Below are positions 15,433 to 21,894 of a stretch of 23,219 nt of DNA, one piece after another. Numbering within the stretch: the first letter of the stretch is position 1; every line of letters begins with the position of its first letter. Below the pieces are notes generated by a model that saw only the letters and a list, made by a program, of their open reading frames with translations, did no database searches and was not told where the DNA came from. This stretch comes from Bacteroidota bacterium (GTDB taxonomy: Bacteria > Bacteroidota > Bacteroidia > Chitinophagales > Chitinophagaceae): assembly GCA_023429825.1 (NCBI GenBank), contig JAEZDC010000020.1, positions 1-23,219 of the forward strand, read 5' to 3'. The position numbers and the translations under genes were made by a program.

Positions 15433-16272
15433 TTACCAGTTACTTAATCTAAATCCTACGGCATATGGGAATTGCTTTAATCCTCTTTCATGCAATGCAT
15501 TAAAGCTGTAGCTGCCATATATGCGCACCGGGCCAAGGCCTAATTCACCAATTGCTGCCACTCTCCATTTGTCCAGGTCAAAATCTCCTTTTACTTTTTG
15601 TTTGCCCCTCGAATCGCTCACCTGCTTGGTGTGGCTACCTACTAAATATCCTGCACTCAGGCCTGCACTAAAGCTGAATCCTTTTTTGCGATCAGGCATT
15701 GTGTTTACATTTAGCATGAATGGTACAGTGAGATATCCGGCATAAAGCTTATTCTTTTCAAAACTCACTGTATCTCTGAAAATATAAGCAGGTGTTTTAT
15801 GATAGGAGATATTACTTTCATATCGGAAGTTATACATCTCTAAACCTAAGCCGTATTTCAGGTTCAAAACATGTTTTGCTATATTGATCTTTTGCATAAA
15901 GAACCAAAGGTTTACGTTAGAAGTTTTGCCGGTCCTGAGTTTGAGATCAGATTTGCCGGCAGGATTCACAAGATATCCTGAAGCTACAGCCTGGGTATAG
16001 TCCGTTTCGTCTCTCCAATTGGCAAAACCGATATCCAGTATTCCATAATTGATGCTGGAATGCTTCCTTCTTTTTCTATTGCTAATGCGAATTACATTAC
16101 CATTATCATCTTTGGTAGTATCGTAAGAACTGTGTTCAGATCTTGCTTTGTTCTTTTTAATGATAGTGAAATTGCCTACTTTAATAGTATCTACTTTTTG
16201 CGATGTCGTATCCTGGGCAAACAGGCTACCTGCAGCTAACACAGCTGCCACACTTACTATGAACTTTTTCAT
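15433..16272 (-). CDS. Outer-membrane beta-barrel protein (OMP_b-brl_2/PorT-like family)
   Basis: This 279-residue protein has a clear signal peptide (MKKFIVSVAAVLAAGSLFAQ, cleavage after Ala19). A polar linker follows, then alternating aromatic and polar strands ending in YAVGFRLSNW, an aromatic terminal residue typical of outer-membrane barrels. The segment FSAGLSAGYLVGSHTKQVS resembles the PorT-like/outer-membrane beta-barrel group common in Bacteroidota. No ligand can be inferred. It is 18 bases downstream of the putative anti-sigma gene, so it is the last gene of the sigma-anti-sigma-barrel operon and may be a target or part of the envelope-sensing circuit. Confidence 0.85.
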   Translation of the reverse strand: MKKFIVSVAAVLAAGSLFAQDTTSQKVDTIKVGNFTIIKKNKARSEHSSYDTTKDDNGNVIRISNRKRRKHSSINYGILDIGFANWRDETDYTQAVASGYLVNPAGKSDLKLRTGKTSNVNLWFFMQKINIAKHVLNLKYGLGLEMYNFRYESNISYHKTPAYIFRDTVSFEKNKLYAGYLTVPFMLNVNTMPDRKKGFSFSAGLSAGYLVGSHTKQVSDSRGKQKVKGDFDLDKWRVAAIGELGLGPVRIYGSYSFNALHERGLKQFPYAVGFRLSNW

Positions 16273-16290
16273 GAGAATGATTTTGATGGG

Positions 16291-17400
16291 TTACTTTAAA
16301 CTATTGATCTCTACGTTGGCAACTTGCAGCTTGCCGTCTTCGGGTTTAACTTTATTGGTAAGCAACCTGCCTGCTTTTCTAAAGAAGCCACGCAGTTTGT
16401 CTTTATTAATTTGAACTGATCCAAGCAGCAATGTTTTTTTATCATCTTCCTCATCTACATCCAACTCATCAGAAAATGCTGCAGGTTTTACTTCAAAGCT
16501 CTCATCATTATCTGCATTCGGAACTACTTTCGAAGAATAAGGCTCATCACTTGAAATACTTATATTATCTACGTTAGGTAATGTAATTCCAACATTGCTT
16601 TTCACTTCTTCACCTGGGTATGTTGCAGCGATCGTTCTTTGTTCTGCTCTAGCCGCTTTGTTGTTTAACGATGCAAGGTTTTCTTTAGTTACACCTGGTA
16701 GTAATTCGGTTTTGTTATCTTTTGTTAAAGGAATGAACTGATCGCTTTTACTTGTAGCAATATCATCTTTTTGGTCAGCGAGGTCTTGGCTGACTGCCAG
16801 GTTTTCTTGTGGCTTATCTTTTTGCTGAATCGGTGATTTTACTTCAGTTGACGGATTTACCGATGCAGTTTCGTTTTTGTTAGATAGCGCTGAATCATCC
16901 CTGAGTACCCAAACCAAAGCAATTACGCCGACCAATACAGCCGCTGCTAAAGAAGCCCAGCGATAATTCATTGGAATAACAACCGGTCTTCTCTTTTCTT
17001 CTTTCTTGTAGAGGGAGCCTTTATCAACGAAGGCAATATTTTCTTTTGGTAAGATTGTTTGCTTCAATAAAGTGAACTCATCTTGTAGTTGCGGATGTTG
17101 TAGAACAAAAGTTTCTACTTCTTCTCTTTGAACAAATGAAAGCTCGTTATCGATATACAGGCAGAAATATTCCTCGTAGTTAGTAAGATTTATGCCTGAA
17201 TCAGTTTTGAACAAAGCCTTTTTATCAACGAAAACAATATGCTCGGGTTGAAGAACGGTTTGCTGTAGTAAATCCAGTTCTTCTTTCACATCAGGATTTT
17301 GCTGCAGGAAATGCTCAACCGCCTGCTGCTCTTCGGACGATAATTCACCATCGATGTACAGCATCAGGAATTCTTCGTAATTGTATCGGTTGATGTTCAT
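16291..17400 (-). CDS. Putative membrane anti-sigma factor with duplicated N-terminal domain
   Basis: This 369-residue protein is encoded two bases after the ECF sigma gene. Its cytoplasmic part holds two tandem copies of a module of about 59 residues (about 7-65 and 74-132). Both read NYEE-(F/Y)-x-x-LYID-(G/N)-ELS, then a helix, HPQ/NPD and a segment ending (I/V)-(V/A)-FVDK. One membrane helix follows at about 149-165. The remainder is a long, probably periplasmic, low-complexity region rich in Lys, Asp, Ser and Asn. The modules resemble anti-sigma helical domains in size and position but lack the His/Cys zinc motif, so the role rests mainly on context. A structural protein co-transcribed with the sigma factor is the alternative. 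Confidence 0.75.
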   Translation of the reverse strand: MNINRYNYEEFLMLYIDGELSSEEQQAVEHFLQQNPDVKEELDLLQQTVLQPEHIVFVDKKALFKTDSGINLTNYEEYFCLYIDNELSFVQREEVETFVLQHPQLQDEFTLLKQTILPKENIAFVDKGSLYKKEEKRRPVVIPMNYRWASLAAAVLVGVIALVWVLRDDSALSNKNETASVNPSTEVKSPIQQKDKPQENLAVSQDLADQKDDIATSKSDQFIPLTKDNKTELLPGVTKENLASLNNKAARAEQRTIAATYPGEEVKSNVGITLPNVDNISISSDEPYSSKVVPNADNDESFEVKPAAFSDELDVDEEDDKKTLLLGSVQINKDKLRGFFRKAGRLLTNKVKPEDGKLQVANVEINSLK

Positions 17401-17402
17401 TT

Positions 17403-17891
17403 TTATATTACGTTTTCAGGACTCACTAAATAATTTTTCAGCGCCAATCTTGCCCTGTGCAAATACACCTTCACCTGGCTTTCTGTTAATCCCATGATCT
17501 TGCCGATCTCTTCATAAGTATAGCCTTCATAATCTTTCAGCATTACCAGGCTTTTCTGAGTTTCACTTAACCTGTTCAATGCTTCCATCAATATCTTCTT
17601 CGTGTTACTGTTCCTGTTTTCATGCTGTACTTTCACCTCTGCACTAAATTCATCTTTCAGTTGAACTCTTTTGTTTTTCCTCAGGTGGTCGATCATTTGA
17701 TTATAAGCCACAGTAAATAAATATGATTTGGACTTGGCATTTTCTACCACATCCCTGTTTCTCCAGAGTTTTTCAAAAGCAGTTTGTACTATATCTCTTG
17801 CATCTTCCTCGTGCCTGAGGTTCTTCACTATAAAGCGAAAAACATTATCAGCATGAAGATTAACGCAGTCGTTATACTCTCTTTCTGTCAT
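17403..17891 (-). CDS. ECF-family RNA polymerase sigma factor
   Basis: This 162-residue protein has the two-domain ECF layout. Region 2 (about 10-75) contains EEDARDIVQTAFEKLWRN and the promoter-melting part SYLFTVAYNQMIDHLRK. Region 4 (about 104-152) contains LPSETQK-like LSETQKSLVMLKDYEGYTYEEIGKIM and the recognition helix TESQVKVYLHRARLALK. It heads a three-gene operon with the putative anti-sigma factor and a barrel protein. A TGTAAC-N16-CGTT pattern upstream suggests it transcribes its own operon. It could also be the SigP-like partner of a PorX, because porX is 3 kb away, but nothing in the sequence separates it from other ECF factors. Confidence 0.93.
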   Translation of the reverse strand: MTEREYNDCVNLHADNVFRFIVKNLRHEEDARDIVQTAFEKLWRNRDVVENAKSKSYLFTVAYNQMIDHLRKNKRVQLKDEFSAEVKVQHENRNSNTKKILMEALNRLSETQKSLVMLKDYEGYTYEEIGKIMGLTESQVKVYLHRARLALKNYLVSPENVI

Positions 17892-17926
17892 TGGTTGGGG
17901 TTATATCGGGTGTTTGCTTGTAAGTT

Positions 17927-17953
17927 CAACGCAATCAGCCTGTAAAAGTTACA
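17927..17953 (-). promoter_or_regulatory. Predicted ECF-type promoter of the sigma operon
   Basis: On the minus strand TGTAAC (17953-17948) is followed, after 16 bases, by CGTTG (17931-17927). The ATG of the sigma gene lies about 36 bases further on. The same pattern with 17-base spacing lies upstream of the 62-residue gene. GTAAC/CGT pairs are the usual shape of ECF promoters, so autoregulation is inferred. Confidence 0.5.
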
Positions 17954-17960
17954 CACAAAG

Positions 17961-17986
17961 AAAAAAAATCCCGCCGAGAGGCGGGA
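17961..17986 (-). terminator. Intrinsic terminator after the 62-residue gene
   Basis: On the minus strand TCCCGCC (17986-17980) pairs with GGCGGGA (17975-17969) around TCTC, followed by TTTTTTTT. It starts seven bases after the stop at 17994 and lies just before the predicted ECF promoter. Confidence 0.88.
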
Positions 17987-17993
17987 GAATTAT

Positions 17994-18182
17994 TTATGAG
18001 AACATGAGCCGGGATATAGGATCCCAGTAGGGGAATTGTGAATCCGCCTTACGGGGTTTGCTTTTCTCCTTCACCTTACAACATATAGGCTTAACACATT
18101 GATCGTTAGATGGCTTTCCCTTTAAGGAAAGAGCTACAACAGAGGCTGCAACTAAAATAAACAGTATAAGTAAGCGCTTCAT
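17994..18182 (-). CDS. Small exported cysteine-containing protein (62 aa)
   Basis: The likely start is the ATG at 18182 (MKRLLILFILVAASVVALSL), giving 62 residues. A longer frame to 18293 would begin inside the atp terminator region and upstream of the promoter pattern. Residues 1-20 form a signal peptide or membrane anchor. The rest is short, Lys/Pro-rich and holds three cysteines (Cys29, Cys34, Cys35 in CVKPICCK). No family is recognised. It has its own predicted ECF-type promoter (18201-18231) and terminator, and lies immediately upstream of the sigma operon on the same strand. This suggests it belongs to the same regulon. Confidence 0.7.
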   Translation of the reverse strand: MKRLLILFILVAASVVALSLKGKPSNDQCVKPICCKVKEKSKPRKADSQFPYWDPISRLMFS

Positions 18183-18200
18183 AAGCAGTGATTTCAAAAA

Positions 18201-18231
18201 GTATAACGAAGGTAAAAGTGAATAGGTTACA
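18201..18231 (-). promoter_or_regulatory. Predicted ECF-type promoter of the 62-residue gene
   Basis: TGTAAC (18231-18226) is followed after 17 bases by CGTTATAC (18208-18201), which ends 19 bases before the ATG at 18182. It is similar to the predicted sigma operon promoter at 17927-17953. Confidence 0.5.
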
Positions 18232-18291
18232 GCTTTAGCCCCAAAATTTTCTTGGCAAAGCCTTAACAAAGAAGTTGAGATAACAGGTAAC

Positions 18292-18318
18292 AAAAAAGCC
18301 TCCCGGAGAGGAGGCTTT
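18292..18318 (-). terminator. Intrinsic terminator of the atpBEFH operon
   Basis: On the minus strand GCCTCC (18315-18310) pairs with GGAGGC (18303-18298), followed by TTTTTT, 20 bases after the atpH stop. The arrangement could also stop transcription from the other direction. Confidence 0.85.
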
Positions 18319-18337
18319 CTTAAATGCTTTACAAGAA

Positions 18338-18901
18338 CTATCTTAATTTGTGTACGTAGTCATTGCTGAGAAACTGCTTTTTTACATCCCTAAGATCACG
18401 CTGGATGCTTGCATCAACTTTGTTATTATTGAACTCCAAAACAAAGCCGCCGATGAGATCTTCGTCAACCTTCGTATCCAGTTCAACCTGGCCTAAACCT
18501 CCCTCTAAGATCATTTTTCTTGTGATGTCCTTTTTTAATTCTTCAGAAATTTCTACAGCAGTAGTCAGTTTCACTTTATTGATACCCTTTATTGTATTGT
18601 ACTGATCTATAAATGCATTTACAATCTCTGGCAATGCATTTTCTCTCCCTTTGATCACCAGGAGCCTGGTGAAAGCTGCAGTAAGATCACTCACTTTTCC
18701 TTTGGTAACAGCATCCAGGATAGCCTGCTTTTTATCTGCTTTTATTATCGGACTTTTTAACAGAGCCACGAATTCGCGGCTTTGCTTTGTTGCCATCTGC
18801 AGATATTTCATATCGTTATAAACAGCTTCTAACTGACCTTTTTCTGTTGCAAGGTCAATGATGCTTTTAGCGTAACGATGTCCTAAACGTGGGCTTACCA
18901 T
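18338..18901 (-). CDS. atpH: ATP synthase F1 subunit delta
   Basis: The delta subunit joins the top of the F1 head to the peripheral stalk. It has 187 residues, normal for the family. The N-terminal helical bundle opens with RLGHRYAKSIIDLATEKGQL. The C-terminal part has LTTAVEISEELKKDITRKM and the signature segment VDEDLIGGFVLEFNNNKVDASIQRDLRDVK. It starts four bases after atpF and ends the operon; atpA does not follow it, unlike the usual order. Confidence 0.95.
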   Translation of the reverse strand: MVSPRLGHRYAKSIIDLATEKGQLEAVYNDMKYLQMATKQSREFVALLKSPIIKADKKQAILDAVTKGKVSDLTAAFTRLLVIKGRENALPEIVNAFIDQYNTIKGINKVKLTTAVEISEELKKDITRKMILEGGLGQVELDTKVDEDLIGGFVLEFNNNKVDASIQRDLRDVKKQFLSNDYVHKLR

Positions 18902-18905
18902 AATA

Positions 18906-19400
18906 TTAATTCAGTTTTACGTCACCTGCCAATTGAGAAATGTACTTTTCCTGTTCAGCTTTATTGCTGAGTTCCTTGCGAAGGATCTTTTCAGACACTT
19001 CGATCACCAGGTTGCCAAGCTGGTTCTTTACTTCAACAAGTGCGGCATTCTTTTGTTGGTTGATCGCATGCTGTGCATCAGAAACGATCCTGTCGTACTC
19101 GCTTTTTGCTTTGTCTTTTGCATCAGCGATCATTTTGTCGGCAGTTTCTTTAGCTTCTTTGATCATCACTGCTCTTTCTTCTCTTGCTTTAGCCATTAAC
19201 GTCTCGTTCTCATTTTTGAGTTGGGCCATCTCTGTTTTTACTTTCTCTGCAGTAGCAATGGCATCAGCAATGCCTTGCTCTCTTTCTTTCAATCCTTTAA
19301 TGATAGCAGGCCAGGCAAACTTTGCAAGAATGAAAAACACGATTCCAAAAGCAAGGAGCGTCCAAATGATCAACCCCGGGTCTGGTGTAAGAAGTTCCAT
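18906..19400 (-). CDS. atpF: ATP synthase F0 subunit b
   Basis: Subunit b forms the peripheral stalk that holds F1 to the membrane part. The 164-residue protein has one N-terminal membrane helix at about 9-29 (GLIIWTLLAFGIVFFILAKF). A long charged right-handed coiled coil then runs to the C terminus, rich in Ala, Lys and Glu. Length and layout are typical. It is separated from atpE by a 224-base gap, unusually wide for this operon, which holds copy B of the dispersed element. Confidence 0.95.
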   Translation of the reverse strand: MELLTPDPGLIIWTLLAFGIVFFILAKFAWPAIIKGLKEREQGIADAIATAEKVKTEMAQLKNENETLMAKAREERAVMIKEAKETADKMIADAKDKAKSEYDRIVSDAQHAINQQKNAALVEVKNQLGNLVIEVSEKILRKELSNKAEQEKYISQLAGDVKLN

Positions 19401-19509
19401 AGTATCAATTTGATATTTCGATAATGTGTTAATATGATAATGATGACGGGATCACTATCGCTTTATTATAGTTCAGCTTGTCTTGATGAATAGAATTGTT
19501 GCTGTACAA

Positions 19510-19563
19510 GAGTGCGACGCAACAGGAGACTCAACAAAGAGCAGAAGCTGGGATCATAATAAA
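19510..19563 (+). repeat. Dispersed intergenic element, copy B, inside the ATP synthase operon
   Basis: The head GAGTGCGACGCAACAGG (19510-19526) is identical to copy A, and the tail GAAGCTGGGATCATAATAAA matches at most positions. Both are 54 bases. It lies between atpE and atpF, in the orientation opposite to the operon, so it would be copied into the atp mRNA as the complementary strand. Confidence 0.7.
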
Positions 19564-19624
19564 AGAACTAAAAATACTGCACCCATTGCCCTGTGCTTTG
19601 AATGCAGTAATGTGGTTACAATGA

Positions 19625-19888
19625 TTAAAGAACCATTGCCAAGAAGCCTACGATGATCGCAAACAGTGCAGCACCTTCTACAAGGGCAGCAGCCAGGATC
19701 ATGTTAGCACGGATATCGTTCATAGCTTCTGGCTGACGAGCGATAGACTCTACCGCACCTTTACCAATCTGGCCAATACCGATACCAGCACCGATTGCTG
19801 CTAAACCTGCACCAATTGCACCACCTGCGTTAGCTGTACCTGTATCTACAGCATCCACACCAGCTTGCAAAATTGTCATTACTTCCAT
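19625..19888 (-). CDS. atpE: ATP synthase F0 subunit c
   Basis: Subunit c forms the rotating ring that carries the coupling ion. The 87-residue hairpin has two glycine/alanine-rich helices joined by the polar loop ARQPE. Helix 1 has GAGLAAIGAGIGIGQIGKGA. The ion-binding carboxylate is Glu71 in AALVEGAALF. The residues typical of sodium-binding rings (Gln in helix 1 at the matching place, Ser-Thr after the Glu) are absent, which fits proton coupling. A start at Met4 is also possible. It lies 32 bases after atpB. Confidence 0.96.
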   Translation of the reverse strand: MEVMTILQAGVDAVDTGTANAGGAIGAGLAAIGAGIGIGQIGKGAVESIARQPEAMNDIRANMILAAALVEGAALFAIIVGFLAMVL

Positions 19889-19920
19889 GTTGTTGTATTT
19901 ATAGTTAAAAAACTCTGTGA

Positions 19921-21087
19921 TTATACGATTACTTCTTCTCCGTGATGGTCTCCACCTTCAAAAGCCTGCCCGATGAACACAGCTGTAAGATTTGTGAAGA
20001 TGAAAGCCTGGAGGAAAGCAACTAAAACCTCAATAAAATATATGAACACAGTAAAAGCAATTGAAACCGGAGCTGCACCCCAGCCTGCTGCTTTACTGAT
20101 TCCGCCGAAAATGAAAATGAGCGAGATCAAACAAATGATGATGATGTGACCGGCTACCATGTTTGCAAAAAGCCTTATGATCAATGCAAATGGCTTGATG
20201 AACACACTCAAAAATTCTACGAGAATAAGAATTGGTTTTACAAACCCAGGAACACCCGGAGGATTGAAGATGTGACCCCAGAAATGTGAGTTTGTACTGG
20301 CAAGAATCACTACAAAGGAGATAATTCCGAGTACAAAAGTAAAGGTGATATTCCCAGTTACGTTAGCCGTTCCCGGTATTAATCCAAACAGGTTTGGAAT
20401 AAGTATAAAGAAGAACACAGTTAATAAGTAAGGAAGGTATTTTTCATACTTATGACCAAGATTAGGTTTCGCCACTTCATCACGAACAAAAGTGATAACA
20501 GGCTCCAGTAAACTTTGTTTTCCTTTAGGAGCCGTTCTAACGCCTTGTCCTTTTTTGTAGGCTTTAGCGATAGACAACATTAACCAAACAAGAACGATCA
20601 TAGCGATCATCATCTGGAAAACGTTTCTTGTAATAGATAGGTCAATGAGTTTTACACTTTCATCGATTCCGCCGTTCTCGGTGATGGCAACGATCTTTCC
20701 TTTTTCATTCAGCATGTATCCATTGTAAGGCTTATGGCCATGCTCGAATTTTGAAGACATGAAAACATCTAAACCTCTTTGAGAAGAGTAAAGGATCACA
20801 GGTAAAGGAATGGAAACAGGATGTTTCTCGCCGTTGCTTTCGAAATCTGTGATGTGATATTCATGCGCATCTAGGATGTGTCCAAAGATCACTTTAGAAG
20901 CATCAAACTTTTTTTCACCTTCTGCATGATGACCTGCATCGGGATGATCAGGTACTTGTTTCTTCTCCACTTCAGCATCATCACCTTTCTTTTCACTATG
21001 TTCCTGTGCGGAAACCGTGAATGTACTGAGTATAAAAAACAGGCTGAAAACCGCTGCCAGTACTGATTTTGAGCTTCTTACTACCAT
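19921..21087 (-). CDS. atpB: ATP synthase F0 subunit a, with exported N-terminal domain
   Basis: Subunit a provides the two ion half-channels beside the c ring. The preferred start is the ATG at 21087, giving 388 residues that begin with a signal peptide (VLAAVFSLFFILSTFTVSAQ). An exported His/Glu/Lys-rich region and a beta domain follow up to about residue 150. This extension is usual in Bacteroidota. The membrane part follows, with the essential Arg305 in ALIIRLFANMVAGH and the late helices ending in FTNLTAVFIGQAF. The C terminus is FEGGDHHGEEVIV. A longer frame to 21240 adds residues without pattern and crosses a -7 box at 21108-21115, so it is rejected. It heads the atpBEFH transcript. 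Confidence 0.95.
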   Translation of the reverse strand: MVVRSSKSVLAAVFSLFFILSTFTVSAQEHSEKKGDDAEVEKKQVPDHPDAGHHAEGEKKFDASKVIFGHILDAHEYHITDFESNGEKHPVSIPLPVILYSSQRGLDVFMSSKFEHGHKPYNGYMLNEKGKIVAITENGGIDESVKLIDLSITRNVFQMMIAMIVLVWLMLSIAKAYKKGQGVRTAPKGKQSLLEPVITFVRDEVAKPNLGHKYEKYLPYLLTVFFFILIPNLFGLIPGTANVTGNITFTFVLGIISFVVILASTNSHFWGHIFNPPGVPGFVKPILILVEFLSVFIKPFALIIRLFANMVAGHIIIICLISLIFIFGGISKAAGWGAAPVSIAFTVFIYFIEVLVAFLQAFIFTNLTAVFIGQAFEGGDHHGEEVIV

Positions 21088-21107
21088 ACCCCTTCTGAAA
21101 TTTGCGG

Positions 21108-21115
21108 CAAAGATA
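21108..21115 (-). promoter_or_regulatory. Candidate -7 box for the atpBEFH operon
   Basis: The minus strand reads TATCTTTG, matching TAnnTTTG, 20 bases before the ATG at 21087. The -33 position reads GTG, a weak match. It supports the shorter atpB start. Confidence 0.45.
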
Positions 21116-21476
21116 GGGGTATGAGAATTATTATCACTATGGAATTGCAATTGCTTTTCAAGCGTGCAGCATTCTTTTTTTTGGCATCTTAGGTTCTGCC
21201 TGAGGTCTGGGTTTGCTCTGGTTTTACTCTGCTTGGCCACCCAGCTATAACATGGCCGAGCTCTCCGTGAGACCCATCAGCAAAGTATAAGGCAGACTCG
21301 AAGCATATTCACAACAGAAAGGTAAGAGACAGCTATTGAATATGCTTTCAACTGTGTCTTCTTATGGGTATTTACCGCTACGTTAATTCCGTTTTTAAGA
21401 ACACCGTTAAGCCTTATGTACTGAAAAACAAGGCATGGCAAACAGTTTGTAAATGTTCATTGCTTAAATCTTTGAT
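21116..21476. other. Spacer between atpB and the divergent membrane-protein gene
   Basis: This gap of about 360 bases contains no supported gene. A 47-codon plus-strand frame from the ATG at 21364 overlaps the start of the next gene and has no recognised pattern. No atpI or atpZ gene is present here. No clear promoter for the plus-strand gene was seen. Confidence 0.4.
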
Positions 21477-21833
21477 ATGCGAGTTAAAAAAGAAGGTTTT
21501 CCTGTAGTAGTACAGGCATATGAATCAGTAACCAGCAAACCGGATCATTTTATTGCTGAGCAAGTAGTGTACAGCCAGTTAGAGGTGGATACTTTCACTG
21601 CTCGCTACGCAGGTAAGTTAATAAGGCAAAGACCTCTTACTTCAGCGGAATTGAACCGCCAGACAGGAACTGCTAAGCCAAAAAGAAGAAGAAGCGCACT
21701 AGGCGTGATCGTTTTGATATTATTGATATTAGCGATCCTGATTTTTATTGGATTTGCCACAGGCTGGATACAGCAGAACCTGGGAATAGATTTAATGGTA
21801 CTTCCAAAAACATTCCTGACATTGGTTATATAG
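21477..21833 (+). CDS. Single-helix membrane protein of unknown function (118 aa)
   Basis: The 118-residue protein is the only plus-strand gene in the right half. Its N-terminal part (1-65) is soluble and mixed in composition. A basic stretch (KPKRRR, about 68-72) comes just before one membrane helix at about 74-95, followed by a short tail. The positive residues before the helix suggest that the N-terminal part stays in the cytoplasm. The start is the first ATG after an in-frame stop at 21465. No family is recognised. It lies between the two parts of the ATP synthase gene set and converges on atpA through a shared terminator. Confidence 0.75.
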   Translation: MRVKKEGFPVVVQAYESVTSKPDHFIAEQVVYSQLEVDTFTARYAGKLIRQRPLTSAELNRQTGTAKPKRRRSALGVIVLILLILAILIFIGFATGWIQQNLGIDLMVLPKTFLTLVI

Positions 21834-21841
21834 GTTATATA

Positions 21842-21878
21842 AAAAACAAAAGGCTCTGATAATCTCAGAGCCTTTTAT
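21842..21878. terminator. Bidirectional terminator between the membrane-protein gene and atpA
   Basis: An 11-bp stem AAAGGCTCTGA (21849-21859) pairs with TCAGAGCCTTT (21865-21875) around a five-base loop, with an A-run on the left and a T-run on the right. It serves both convergent genes. Confidence 0.88.
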
Positions 21879-21894
21879 ATTGTTTCAAAAAGAA

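Noticed and set aside
19625..19888. Sodium-coupled ATP synthase
   Set aside because: The Gln in helix 1 at the aligned place and the Ser-Thr pair after the carboxylate are absent in subunit c, so proton coupling is favoured.
21088..21240. N-terminal extension of atpB to an ATG at 21240
   Set aside because: The signal peptide begins at 21087, the added residues show no pattern, and a -7 box lies within the extension.
21364..21507. 47-codon plus-strand frame starting MGIYRYVNSVFKN
   Set aside because: It overlaps the better supported membrane-protein gene by 31 bases, has no known family pattern and no promoter; kept only as a remote possibility.
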